The notes beneath the pieces were generated by a model. The model searched no databases. It saw only the letters and a program-made list of their open reading frames with translations, and was not told the DNA's origin. A DNA stretch of 64,000 nucleotides from Bolinopsis microptera (lineage: Eukaryota > Ctenophora > Tentaculata > Lobata > Bolinopsidae), in contig NC_087081.1 of assembly GCF_026151205.1 (NCBI RefSeq), positions 9,859,113 to 9,923,112 of the forward strand, in the 5' to 3' direction. The translations under genes and the position numbers were made by a program. This document shows positions 46,901 through 58,500 of this stretch, piece after piece (position 1 is the first letter of the stretch; the number at the start of each line of letters is the position of its first letter).

Positions 46901-47640
46901 TTTGCGCGCAAAATTTTATTGGCCTCCTAAGGCAATATTGAACAATATTTTTGACGGAAAACTTTTAGAATACTGTTCAGTAATACTATTTAATAGTTTA
47001 ACAGCGTGAAAACAAATTTTTACAGCGATTTCAAGAAAAAAAATTTCGCGGAATTGGAGACCAAAAAATTTAAAAATAAAATCGAGCGCTACCAAAAATT
47101 TTTCATTAACACACGTCCGTAATTCTTTTTTTTCTCTGCACGGTTTATTCAGTGTCCATGTCTCACGTCCATGTCTTGTTTGGGGAAGTTTGATATAACT
47201 GTGGTTAACAATGTTACATCAAGTACAGTTAAGTGGAGTAGAGTATAGTACTACTACTATACAATGGTTTTGAGATACCTATATAGTATATAAATATACC
47301 GATTTGGTATTGAGTTCCTTACAAGATCATTTCAATGTGATGCAATGGTAAAATGATTTATTACGTATTGATTGTGGGTTTGGATACATTTTTGGTTCAC
47401 GATGCACTACCTAATGTGTAATGAAGGGCACTCTTGGATCTTGCAAGATTACAGATCGTTTGGCAGGGTTTCCTCACCCCTCATTATCAATTATCCGTGA
47501 TGGATGAGGAGAATCCCTGCCCCAAAAAAGAATCTTGTAAAGATACCCTTTAGTACACATATATTGCTGTAAATGATATAAACAACCTACTGCTACTTTC
47601 TTTGCCAGATTTCAAGTAAATGTCCAAATACTACCTTGGA
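43936..47640. other. Gene-free repeat-rich region
   Basis: No supported gene. Bases 45000-45052 contain a few CCCTAA words (telomere-like but very short). Bases 45064-45135 are an inverted relative of 36960-37047. A hairpin with GGTTTTGC/GCAAAACC arms lies at 45160-45200. The AT-rich stretch 46560-47130 has no frame. Confidence 0.5.
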
Positions 47641-47815
47641 TCCTAGAAAAGATCATTCCTTAAGGAGGCCGGGGGGGGGGGGGGGGGGGGGGTCTTCATT
47701 AAAATTCTCTCGAAATTGATTTTATAGTTGTTTCTGATAGAGGGGAGTGATATCTATCAGCTGATTTTGGTCCCCTGGAAAAATATTGTTCATAGCCAAA
47801 CTTATCGCTGGTCAA
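47641..47815 (+). repeat. Dispersed repeat with poly-G, inverted relative of 50636-50757
   Basis: It contains a G run (47670-47691) followed by TCTCTCGAAATTGATTTTAT and GATAGAGGGGAGTGATATCT; the inverted copy has the same words in opposite orientation. Confidence 0.75.
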
Positions 47816-47997
47816 AGGTCAGCGCTCATGTGTAATTGTATTGCGCGAGCGATTTTCAATCGCAATTTCTGAAAATCGAGTCTAAAAATCTATCTTCTCC
47901 TACATTTTTTGAGCAATCACCCTGAAACTTTCAGGATATGTTCTAGGGATCATTTAGAAGAGAAGTGTCGAGCCGAATTTTGACATAGGCCTTTAGG

Positions 47998-48285
47998 CAG
48001 TGGCGTAACGAAGGGCCCCGCTGACCCCGCTGTGCAGGGGGCGCCGTCTTAGGGGGGCGCCAAATCGTCGTTTGAATGTGGGACAATTTCGAAAACTTAA
48101 CTAAAGTACTAGCAAAACTGCGCGTTTTGCTCTAGATACACACTTTTTTAGAGATTTTTACCGGCGTATCCTCTAAAATCACCTAATTTGTTCAATTTTA
48201 GGGAGGGGCACCAAAAGGGGAGGAGGCGCCAACAGGGGGGCGCCTTTTCGGCAGGGGGGCGCCAACAGGCAACGTTACGCCACTG
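47998..48285. mobile_element. hAT miniature element (288 bp)
   Basis: Ends CAGTGGCGTAACG inward from both sides, with an exact 8-bp duplication CCTTTAGG (47990-47997 and 48286-48293). The interior is GC-rich (GGGGGGCGCC words) with no coding frame. Similar GC-rich words occur near 11860. Confidence 0.88.
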
Positions 48286-48422
48286 CCTTTAGGCTTAGAA
48301 AATCTTTTATTCGATTTAGAAAATCTTGGACCTGGAAAAATAGTCAAAAAATTAGGTCCAAGATTTTTAAAATCGAATTCAAACATTGCTCCAGAAACTT
48401 CATGCGAGTTTCAAGATCTGAA

Positions 48423-48528
48423 CATTGGAAACATTTTTCGGTAAATTATTGATGGAATGTGATAAAAAATGTACAAGTACATTTTTTATCACAATCCATC
48501 AATAATTTACCGAAAAATGTTTCCAATG
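48423..48528. repeat. Near-perfect 106-bp palindrome
   Basis: Arms CATTGGAAACATTTTTCGGT and its complement meet at GTACAAGTAC. One mismatch was seen. A second AT-rich palindrome lies at 49091-49171, and a TTGATTGAAG tandem repeat at 48575-48630. Confidence 0.85.
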
Positions 48529-49525
48529 AATCGTTCATGATGTTGAGTTGGTTGTAGATAAATAGATTGATTGAAGATAATTGAAGTCGATTGAAGTTGA
48601 TTGAAGTTGATTGAAGTTGATTGAATAGATTTGATACCTCCAATTACATTACATTTTTGTCATGTTGGTCATTTTGGTCATACCTCAATAAATGTAATAG
48701 ATTTGTAGTGTTATAATTAGTGTTATAATTAGTTTATATATTAGATGGAGTACCACACAGGTCAAAGGTATGCGGATGCTGTGGGATATATTAGGAAGCG
48801 CCTTCGGTTTGAAATCTTAAGAACAATGGTGATTTCTCTCTGGGGAGACAGAGGGGCGAGAAAGAACTTTGTCAATATAGACAAATAGACAGTTTAGATA
48901 TATTTTTTCACATAGTGCAAGTGCGATGATATTTTGTAGACATGTGTGATGATGTGATGAGTATCTTAAGTTTAATACCTGTTGCTAAAAAACCTATATA
49001 GTAGTGGGAAACATAATTGATTACATTTTTAATGGGTCTTTGTTCCAAACATTTTAGTTTGATTTATGAATTTTGTAAAGCAGACCATGTTTTTGTAATC
49101 AAATATTTCTCAATTTTAAAAGAATAATATTATTATTCTTTTAAAATTGAGAAATATTGTTTACAAAAACAGCTGTTGGAGTTGTTGCAATTAGACTATT
49201 ATTTTCAGTTTGCCTTTTCTTTGGAGTATTTCAAGTTGAATTGAACAATACCATGTCATCATCAAATTTCACTCAATTTCTCTGCCAGCTATGAGTGGTA
49301 GCAAAACGTTGGATCTTGCTAGGAAGGTCCCCATAACTAAACGAAACTTTATTCATCCTTGGCTGAGACTGAGAGTTAGATGGCATCATCGATTCAGAAA
49401 AGAGGTGTGTATAAATTTTGTTTGGTAAACCTGCTGTCCATTTAATATAAATCAAATTAGATACAATAATATGACTCTTCAATAGTTGCAATTTTGTATC
49501 GAAAACTCTTCAGGATTTCAGGACA

Positions 49526-52500
49526 ATGGATAGACGTAACCAGGAGAATGCTAGATGGTTGTGTAGGCTCATTGAGCAAGATCGGCAGGAAACTACTGCT
49601 TATGTTGCTAAATGGGCAACAGTTGTTGGCAACCGAGTATGGATTATTTGTGAATTTCAATTGTGTTTTTGCTTATATTAATTAATTATATTAATTCATA
49701 ATTACTTTAACCTTTAAATGCTGCACCCGACTAATATTCTGCCCTGGTCCATCACTAAAGTAAATCAGTTATTACTTGTTTTGATGAGAATGAATTACCT
49801 TTCAGGTTTTAGAATTAGCATTTTTAGGCCCTGAAGTGGAAGAAGCAAGAAAGGACATAGAGGATATTCTCTTCCTTCGGCTCAACAAGCATGTAAGTAT
49901 TTTCATATATAATCACCCGATTTGAGGGAGATCCTTATATTCTTAAATTGAAGCTTTTCTAAATGCTTTTACATAAATTTGCCTTGATGGTAGTATGATA
50001 ATTCTGCACTAATTCAAATTCACCATCCCTTTAGAGACAATATCACATTGACAAGATATACAATGAGCTAGTGCCCCAACTAGAATACGTGGATGGTGAA
50101 CTCATCCGCACCCAGTTTGTTGGTTTTAATGGTCAGTTTTACTTCTCTTAACTCTGAAATTCTTTGTTTCACTAAAATCTTTGGTTTACTAATCAAGTAC
50201 ATATTATTACTCCCGACTTGTAGTTAACACAATTCTCTGATATGTCTCACTTCATCTCTTTCCCCAAAATTGTCGATAAATTCCTACAATAGTTAAAAGG
50301 GAACTAGGACGAACACCGATGCAACATTAAGACAACAATAAGACAACAATAAGACAACATTAAGACAACAATAAGACAACATTAAGACAACATTAACGCA
50401 ACAAACACCAATAAGACAACAAACGATAAGACAACATTAAGACAACATTAAGACAACATTAAGGCAACATTAAGGCAACATTAAAGCAACAAATTCTTTT
50501 AAGACATCAGTAACAAACTTAATAAGGCAACAAATTATGTATAACACTATTTCTTCGAATATATTTTACTTTGTCAAATTATATTTTACTTCATCAACTG
50601 TGATCCGCGTCTTAGCTCTTGACCGGCAATAATTTCGGCTAGGAACAATATTTTTCCATGGGACTAAAAACAGCTGATAGATATCACTCCCCTCTATCAG
50701 AAACAACTGTAAAGTCAATTTCGAGAGAATTTTGATGAAGACCCCCCGGCCCCCTTAATAATCCTACCCTTTTAAACTGCGGCAGTGAAATCCCGGCCGA
50801 AGGGATTAAAAGTTAAACCGACTTTTAAAGGATGAGGGGACCTTAGAAAAAGTTTTTTTCTCGTGCAAATCCTTTTATTACATTAATCGTATAAACCACT
50901 TTAGTGAAATCCGCAAAGTTGTATTTCATTCGCGCGCCGAGATATCCAGCCAAAACAATTTGAACCTGTGACGTCAATTATGTGAGTTGCTCTGATCCGC
51001 GCATATAGAAATACAGGTAAAATGAGCGTGCGGGCCGACTAAATTACTTATTAAGAATAAATTAACAATTTACGATACTAACGAGCCTATAACCAATGAA
51101 GAGGAGACTTTTTGTGACCGGTTGAAAAAAGAAGAATTATCACCCTACGATAACCATGAGCCGAGATACACCTGGAATAAGATTGAAGTCACACAGAAAG
51201 GCATGTAAATTATGTATATTTATAGCTCCCAACATAACACCTAGCAACTCCCTGTTTCGTACCACAGTTGATATATCAACATGTCATATCAGCACAACAC
51301 GGTCCTAATAAAAATGGATCGGGTAGGTATGAAATGCATGTCTTCATTCCAGTTGGACAAGCACAAGCACCAAGCTTTTAAGTTCTAACTCACTATGTGA
51401 CACTACTTATAATGTAAGCAAGATTTGCAACTATTCAATGAAACAAGAAATTTTCAATGAAACAAGAAATTTAATTTTAGCACATTTTTACAGAATAAAA
51501 AGATGTAAAACAATTCATAAAATATAATGCCCATTTGGTGTATGACTTTTTGTCCTTGACTGCTAGTTTGGTTTTGGAAGGACAGGTAACTAACGGGGCA
51601 AGGAATGCGCGTGCCTGGAAGCTTTTGCACACACCGAAACGCTAGTTCAGTTAAGTTTATAGAGACAAGGCTCAGATTAGGACTAGAAGAAAAATTGTAA
51701 GCAGACATTAGGGGTTCTGTTTATAGTTGTTATTATAGGTTGCAGTCTTGTTGTGACAAAAAGTCTACACTAAAACATTCTTTGGTTTATATTGTGTAGT
51801 TCAAGGATATAAAATGCAGCTTCAAGCTTTCAAGGTGGATATTGGAGAGCTGGCGAAAGATTATGGCCTTTATATCAATGGTTATAATAAGCTATAAATA
51901 TCTTAAACTATACAGTGCTAATTAAAATTTCTTTAAACTTCATTCTCAAATTAGATTTTTAAAATTCAAAAGTAAATATACAATAATTTTATTAAAACTT
52001 TCTCACACATACTTTACTCACAGGACAAGACTTGGAAAACAGTAGCCTAGGGTAATTTTAATTGAGATGTGTGTGACCAGCCAGTTATAATGTTTGGGAA
52101 ATAAGATTTGCGCAGTCAAAATCTTTGACAGTCCAATCAAGCAGGGCGTGATTATGTTGATTCGTTAATAGCGCACGTTTTAGCTTACCTCGCAAGCACA
52201 TTACACTAGTAGTAAAGTCAGTCATTCTGAATTTTGGGGTTAAAATGTTAAAAATTTTGGTTGATCTAGTGTTGTGATTGTCAGGTGGGTCTGCCTGACA
52301 GATTAGAAGGCAGGGTTTCCTCGAGGAACACGTGTAACCTTCATGTAAGGATATTGGAGCACGGAATTTCATTATCTTGTAGAGCTCGAGGTAACTGTGG
52401 TATGTATATAGATTGTGTATAGCTAGAATATTATTATGCTTAAATATCGGTTTGGTGTGCTCTTTTATGAAAAATTTTTGGTCAAGTTTCTGGTGTCCTA

Positions 52501-55500
52501 TAGGCCTAGTACGTGCACAAGTCTTAAACTTATCAAGGTACGCCAGCCTGTCACCAAATAGTACTCTGAGACAGTACTTCTGAGCAGTAAATAATGAGCT
52601 TATACGTTGTTTCGCTGCCCCACCCCATACAGATATACAGTAGGAAAGATGTGATTCGAACAGAGTATAATATAATTGTTGGTGTAGAAATTCTGGAAGG
52701 GAGCAGCGAAGTCTACATAAAGTGGATGTGGAATGATTTAGAGTTCGCTTAAGTGCTTTGATGTGATCTTCCCATGATAGGTTCTCGTCAATTATAACAC
52801 CCAGAAATTTTGCGGATGAAACCTTTTTGATTGGAAAGTTGTCTATAGTTAATACAACTTCAGGGTGTGATAAAGTCTCTAACTTAGAACCTGCCATGGT
52901 GGGTTTGAAGTGTATGTAGCAGCACTTAGACATGTTTATATGTAACTTATTCGCTCTCATATAAGACTTTAATGATGACAAAAGCTCATTTCCTCGTTCA
53001 TATGCCTCACGTTTTGTTTTTCCGACAACAAATATATTGGTATCATCAGCAAAGGTAACAAATGATCCTAGTTTAGAACTGTTTGTGATGTCGTTCATAT
53101 AAAGAAGAAATAGGAGAGGTCCAAGAATTGAACCCTGTGGGACACCAAATTGAATAGATAGGGTATCTGATTTTTCTCCTACAACTTCGGTGTATTGTTG
53201 CCTGTTTGTCAAGTAGCTTTTAATGAGGTTATTTGCAACTCCTCTCACTCCACATCCCTCTAGTTTTATAAGAAGTGTTGAATGGTCGATAGTGTCAAAA
53301 GCTTTGCTTAGGTCAATGAATATTCCTAAAACATGATTCTTAAGTTTAAGAGATTTCGTAATCAAATTTACAGAGTAATTGACTGCATGAGATGTAGAGT
53401 GAGATTTCCTAAATCCAAACTGCGTCTTCGATATAACTCCCTGGGAGCTAACAAATCCGTATATTCTAGAATATATGAGCTTTTCAAAGATCTTACCGAA
53501 GACGGACAGTGTGGAGATAGGACGGTAGTTCTCAATTTCTTCTGGGTTACCTTTCTTATATACAGGTGTTATTTTACCAGTTTTCAGGACATCAGGAAAT
53601 ATACCTTTGGTCATAAGGATATTGAAGTAATTCGATAATACAGGTGCGATTACATGAGATGACTTTTTTACTACACTTATGGGAATGTCACTGGCTTTAC
53701 CATTTTCGAACTCGCTTATGATTTTCAATATTTCGTTTGAGGAGCAATCTTCTAGCCTAATATTTTTTTCATTTCTTGGGTTCAGGAAGTCATAGAAAGT
53801 TTTCATGGGTAATATAGGCAGGCCATCAGATAGATTATGCAGTGTCTCATTCAGCGTTGGTGCAATAGAGACAAACCAAGCATTGAATCCATTAGCAATT
53901 GCTCTTCTATCAACTATTCTTTGGTTATCAATGATAAATGGGGGCTTGGTTTGCCTCTTCTTTTTGCCCCTGAGTTCGTTAATAATTTGCCAGGTTTTCT
54001 TGCTGTTTTCACAGTTGTTTACGATTTCGTTACAGTAATGCCAACGTTTGGCAGCTTTAATGATAGCTTTGAGCATCCTACGATAATCACTAAATACTTG
54101 GTAGAGCAAGAAATTACCACCAGGGTTCTTATTAGTAACGGTGTCAGACCACTCCTTACGCAGTTCATGCTTTCTTTCTACAGACTGGATGATACTGTCT
54201 GTAATCCATGGGTTAAGTTTGGGAGTTCTTTTTGTCACTTTTGGTACCTCCAGTTTGCAGTGTTTGTCAAGTGTCTGGTCAAAACATGCCGTGAACTCAT
54301 CAAATTTTGTTGAAGGAGTGAGCTGGTTTACCCTCACCTCAAGTTCAGATACAAAGCTTTTTAATTTGGAACTTGAGTAATCATAATAGCGGACATGTTT
54401 CTGAGGCTCTGTATTGCGAGGGGTCTCTACTGAAGTGAAGGTAAATATAGGGGCATGCTCACCAAGCCGTTCTTCAATAACACCTGATAAGACTATATTC
54501 TCAATTTTATTTGTTAAAATGTTATCGATGCAGGAACTTTTACAGTTTTGACGAAAATGTGTTGCAATGGAGATAGTCGGGTAAAAGCCATTTCTGTATA
54601 AAGTATCCTCAAAGAGCTGGGAACTGGTAGATATATTAAGTATGTTTGAGTTAAAGTCTCCCAACAAATTGACAGTTTTCCCATTTAGCTGCTTTGCAAG
54701 TAATTCAAGGGTTTCGCAAAAGCTATCAAAGCAGCCATTAGGGGGTCGGTAGATGACTCCATGAACAATTTTGCAGCCTGCGCTATCTGTGGTTTCAACA
54801 AAGAGACTCTCAATATTTGTAGTACAGTGTGATACATTTTCTAAGACCACAGTGTTTAAATGGTCAGATACATAGAGTGCAACACCTGTGCCTTTTTTCT
54901 TACCTGCCAATGTTTCTTGATAGAATCCTGTGTATGCTGGAATTTGGTACAGACCCTGCTGTGCAGGATCAGTATTGGTTTCAGCAAGACCAATCATATC
55001 AAACGAGTGCCCTATACTTTTGAGTTCAATTAGGAAGCTATCAAAGTTAGATGCGTTTCCATCTATATTGTAGAATAAAGTTGATAACATAGATTTTTTT
55101 GAGGAATTGAGCTGCTTGATTGCATTTAAGAACTCGAGTTTAGAGTAGCGACGGCAACTTTCAAGTATATGGGCATATGATGCAATTAAGGCATCCTCCT
55201 GGTTTCTATTATCATAGAATCTATCAGAATCAATAGATTCCTCATCAGATGGAAATGGGCAGTACCGTTCTTTGCAGACCTCGCAGCACATCCATAGTCC
55301 ATTTTTGCATGAATATTTAGCTGATTTGAAACACTTAGTATGAATGGCATTATTACAGTTTTCACACTCTAGTAAAGGTTGTCCGATATTAATAGATCTA
55401 CTGCATGGCTCACACACATCTTTAATAATTTTCATAATCATTTTTACTAAGTGGGGTTGTTAGACCCCACTGACTGGTTGTGTTTTCCACGTCTTGTCCG

Positions 55501-58500
55501 TTCTTGCCTCTCTCTCACATACACCCAATGCTTCACACACCTCACAAATTTGGTAATACCATAAACTCCTAAGTGAATATCATCACCACCTCTGGTCAGG
55601 TTGGTGGCAAGGAGTCCCTTGCCATCTAAAAAGTGTCCAACTCCAAGGTGCCACACACTCTGGTTAAAGTTGGCACTCAACATTTCTCCAACAAGCCGAT
55701 TGAAGGTCATGACATTCTCGTTCATTTGAGGTAGCCTGGTTGGAAGGACTGCTGCTACAAAAACTTTGATCCTAGGGGAGAGCTTTTTTATCTGTTGGAT
55801 TTTCATGTGGAGAATGTCAACCAGCTGATGGATTGAATTTTCTCCTCTAAGGCTGTCTGCTCGGAGGTCATTTGTACCACAAACAAGAACAGCGTTGCTG
55901 TATCCGATACAGTGACAAGGGTCAATCAAACTAACTTTGCTTGCCTTAACTCTTTCACCCGGGAATGATTGACCCATTGTTCCAGCACCACTACCAAACT
56001 TTATTGTTTTGGTGTTCGAATCTCCAAGTATGATGGTGCTTCTCCTAAATTTTTTGTCAATTGCTCTAAGGGTAATGGAATACCGGCCCATAGACGGGTT
56101 TACCGGAGTCTGTTGGGTGGGTTTAATCCCGTGTTTGAACCATGCCTGTGAGAAACGTGTCATGGTGTAGACTGAGTTCGATTCTAGGGACATTTCAGTA
56201 TTTTTTGTAGGTGATTGTCCTTCATGGATGGGCATAAAACTTATTTTTCTAACTTCTCCTATGGAAATTGTTGCTATATCAGAGCCAGCAAGAATCTCTG
56301 GCTCGTCGTCACAGTGGAAGGGTAACATACTTTCCTCTGTACCACTTGGAGGGAAGTAGTTTATAAGTACAGAGTTAGGCTTGTGCGTGAGTTTACACTG
56401 AGAAGTGACTCTATCAATGGCTGCTGATAATACTGGTGGGATGGCTGGTGAGGACGGGGGATTTGAGTCTCCGGAATAAGTGTAGCTTTCGCCGTATTTG
56501 AGCTCTGACCTTCCATTCATCTGGTTAGCACTCAGTGAGAAATCTGGATACCTCGTCAAGCAGTTCTTCGTCCAAGATGTCTACTTGGTAGTCCTTTAAC
56601 GGCACCCTTACACATTTAGGGAGAGCTACTGATGGTTTACTCTCTTGTATAACTGCTGCAGCATAGGCAGAGGTGGAATGATTCCTAGATTTCTGGAAGG
56701 AGTGGATCTCTCCACTCAGTTGCGAAAGTCTTGCTTCCAACGATGAAATCTCCACGGTAGGCATGCTGTAAGATACAGCACTTGAGATGGCATCAGATAC
56801 AGCTTGGATATTCTTACTGTAGTCAACACTAGACTTGAGAGCTTCATCCAATTTAGCTGAGGTGCTGCTGTTTGGCTTGGAATGGATTGACGTGAAGCAC
56901 CATGGACATTCCCAGTACTGAAGGATGGCATCAAGATCAATCTGACCAATCTGGTTTGCTCCCTTAAGGTTACTGCAAGAGGCGTGCCAATGCTGAGAGC
57001 ACCTGCAACATTTGAGAAGCCATTCTTTGCCCTCAGAGCTTGCTCGACAGGGACAGTTACCTTTAATGGCACGTTGCTTTGGACTTGGCTGATCTTTTTC
57101 TTCTTCTTCAGTATGGAAGGGTGGGAACGGTTTGTACATAGGACTCATAGGGCTGTGAGGACTACCCCTTAGGCTGCCAGGGTCTATTATGAGGCTAGGA
57201 CTAATTTTTAGGGTAAGAGATGTAGGTGGCTGTAATGTTGATAGTCCCGGTGAGGAAACAGTGACCTGCTTATCAGCTGACTTAGTTGGCAGGCTGTTTG
57301 ATCTTCGTCGTCCTGAGATGCTGGCTGCAGGGTTCTTCTGATTGGCCTTGCTTGTGAGGGGGCTCTTCCTGCGAAGAGGATTAGACACTTTAGGGGAATG
57401 AGGTGAGGTAGCCTTAGCCTTAGCAGATGCTGCAGGAGAGTTGTTTCTGGGCGAGCGTCTGGTTTCGAGTGGTGGTGTTGCAGTTCTGTTCATGACTGTG
57501 GATTGATCAGGGGGATGTGCTGAGTGCCCCCTGGGCTGCCACCACCGGCGAATAAGCTGCACCTGAAATGAGTAGATCATGGGTGGACGTCTGATTTATA
57601 ATGGAAAAAGGGAACATTGATTACTTAGAACTATTTAGTAACTAGTTTTTTCATTAGATATACCATAAAGAAGAATTGATTTCGATTGAAACATGATATA
57701 ACAGTAAGTTGCTTTAAGGGTGGAGCAATATTATACCAAGCATAGCAGACGAACACATCCACATTCGTTACGCTTTACACTCAAGTCACAGCAAACTAAA
57801 ACGGTAAATTATAAATGAGTGTACAACTAAAGGCCGGTACACGCGCAGTGTCAAACCGCACGTGCGTACTCAGATAGGACTAGAGGCGCCAAGGGCCAGC
57901 TAGTAAAATGTCTTCTACTACATCATACATTCTTTTTAATTGTGTCCATATCGGGTTTCAAACAAGTCAAAACAAAATAGCAGTTTGTGGTTTAGTTAGC
58001 GGATGCTACTTATCTTAGCTATTTATAAATAGAAATACCTACTACAACTACAAGAAAGCCTTTCTGATTTACATTTAACTATTATTATTAAAGAGAATTA
58101 TTCGTAACTTAGACTAATTCAGTGCAACCAAAGATACCGCTCTCGCAAACGCCAAAGGTAACACGACGTAATTAAAACAGAACAGAACAAAATGTTGACA
58201 CGAGCAAAGGGTGCGCGCGCACGTTGGTCTTAACACATAAGTGACGTCACAGCCCAAAATTGCTATCAGCTAATAGGAGCGTGGCGTGATATTGCACGAA
58301 TTATCGATTTCACAGTCCGGCGTATTTTTTGATTCTACACACTTTCACAGGACTTAAACGCGAATATTTGGAAGTAAATTCTAAGGTCCCCTCATCCTTT
58401 AATTAACGGGTTAAAGTATATGAAATGAAATAATTTGTGCTTGTATACCGCCCATATGGTTAGCAACTGACACAAGTGCCAGGTACTAACCATGTCAGAG

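Larger units (their letters stand above)
52085..57580 (-). mobile_element. CR1/L2-group LINE with three tandem ORFs, including AlkB and esterase domains
   Basis: Three open frames follow one another on the minus strand: PHD-finger protein (57580-56525), AlkB plus SGNH esterase protein (56520-55447) and PHD/endonuclease/RT protein (55441-52085). All three are uninterrupted and all visible catalytic residues are kept, so the copy looks young. The exact 5' and 3' ends and target duplication were not found; the 5' untranslated part may reach to about 58400, where a block with GGATGAGGGGACCTTAG and TGACGTCA lies. It is in antisense orientation inside an intron of the unidentified gene. Confidence 0.9.

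Noticed and set aside
50312-50530. CRISPR-like array
   Set aside because: Short irregular tandem units without unique spacers in an animal genome; a satellite.
51813-51898. 28-codon frame MQLQAFKVDIGELAKDYGLY as an exon
   Set aside because: No matching donor or phase with neighbouring exons, and it may lie in the LINE tail.
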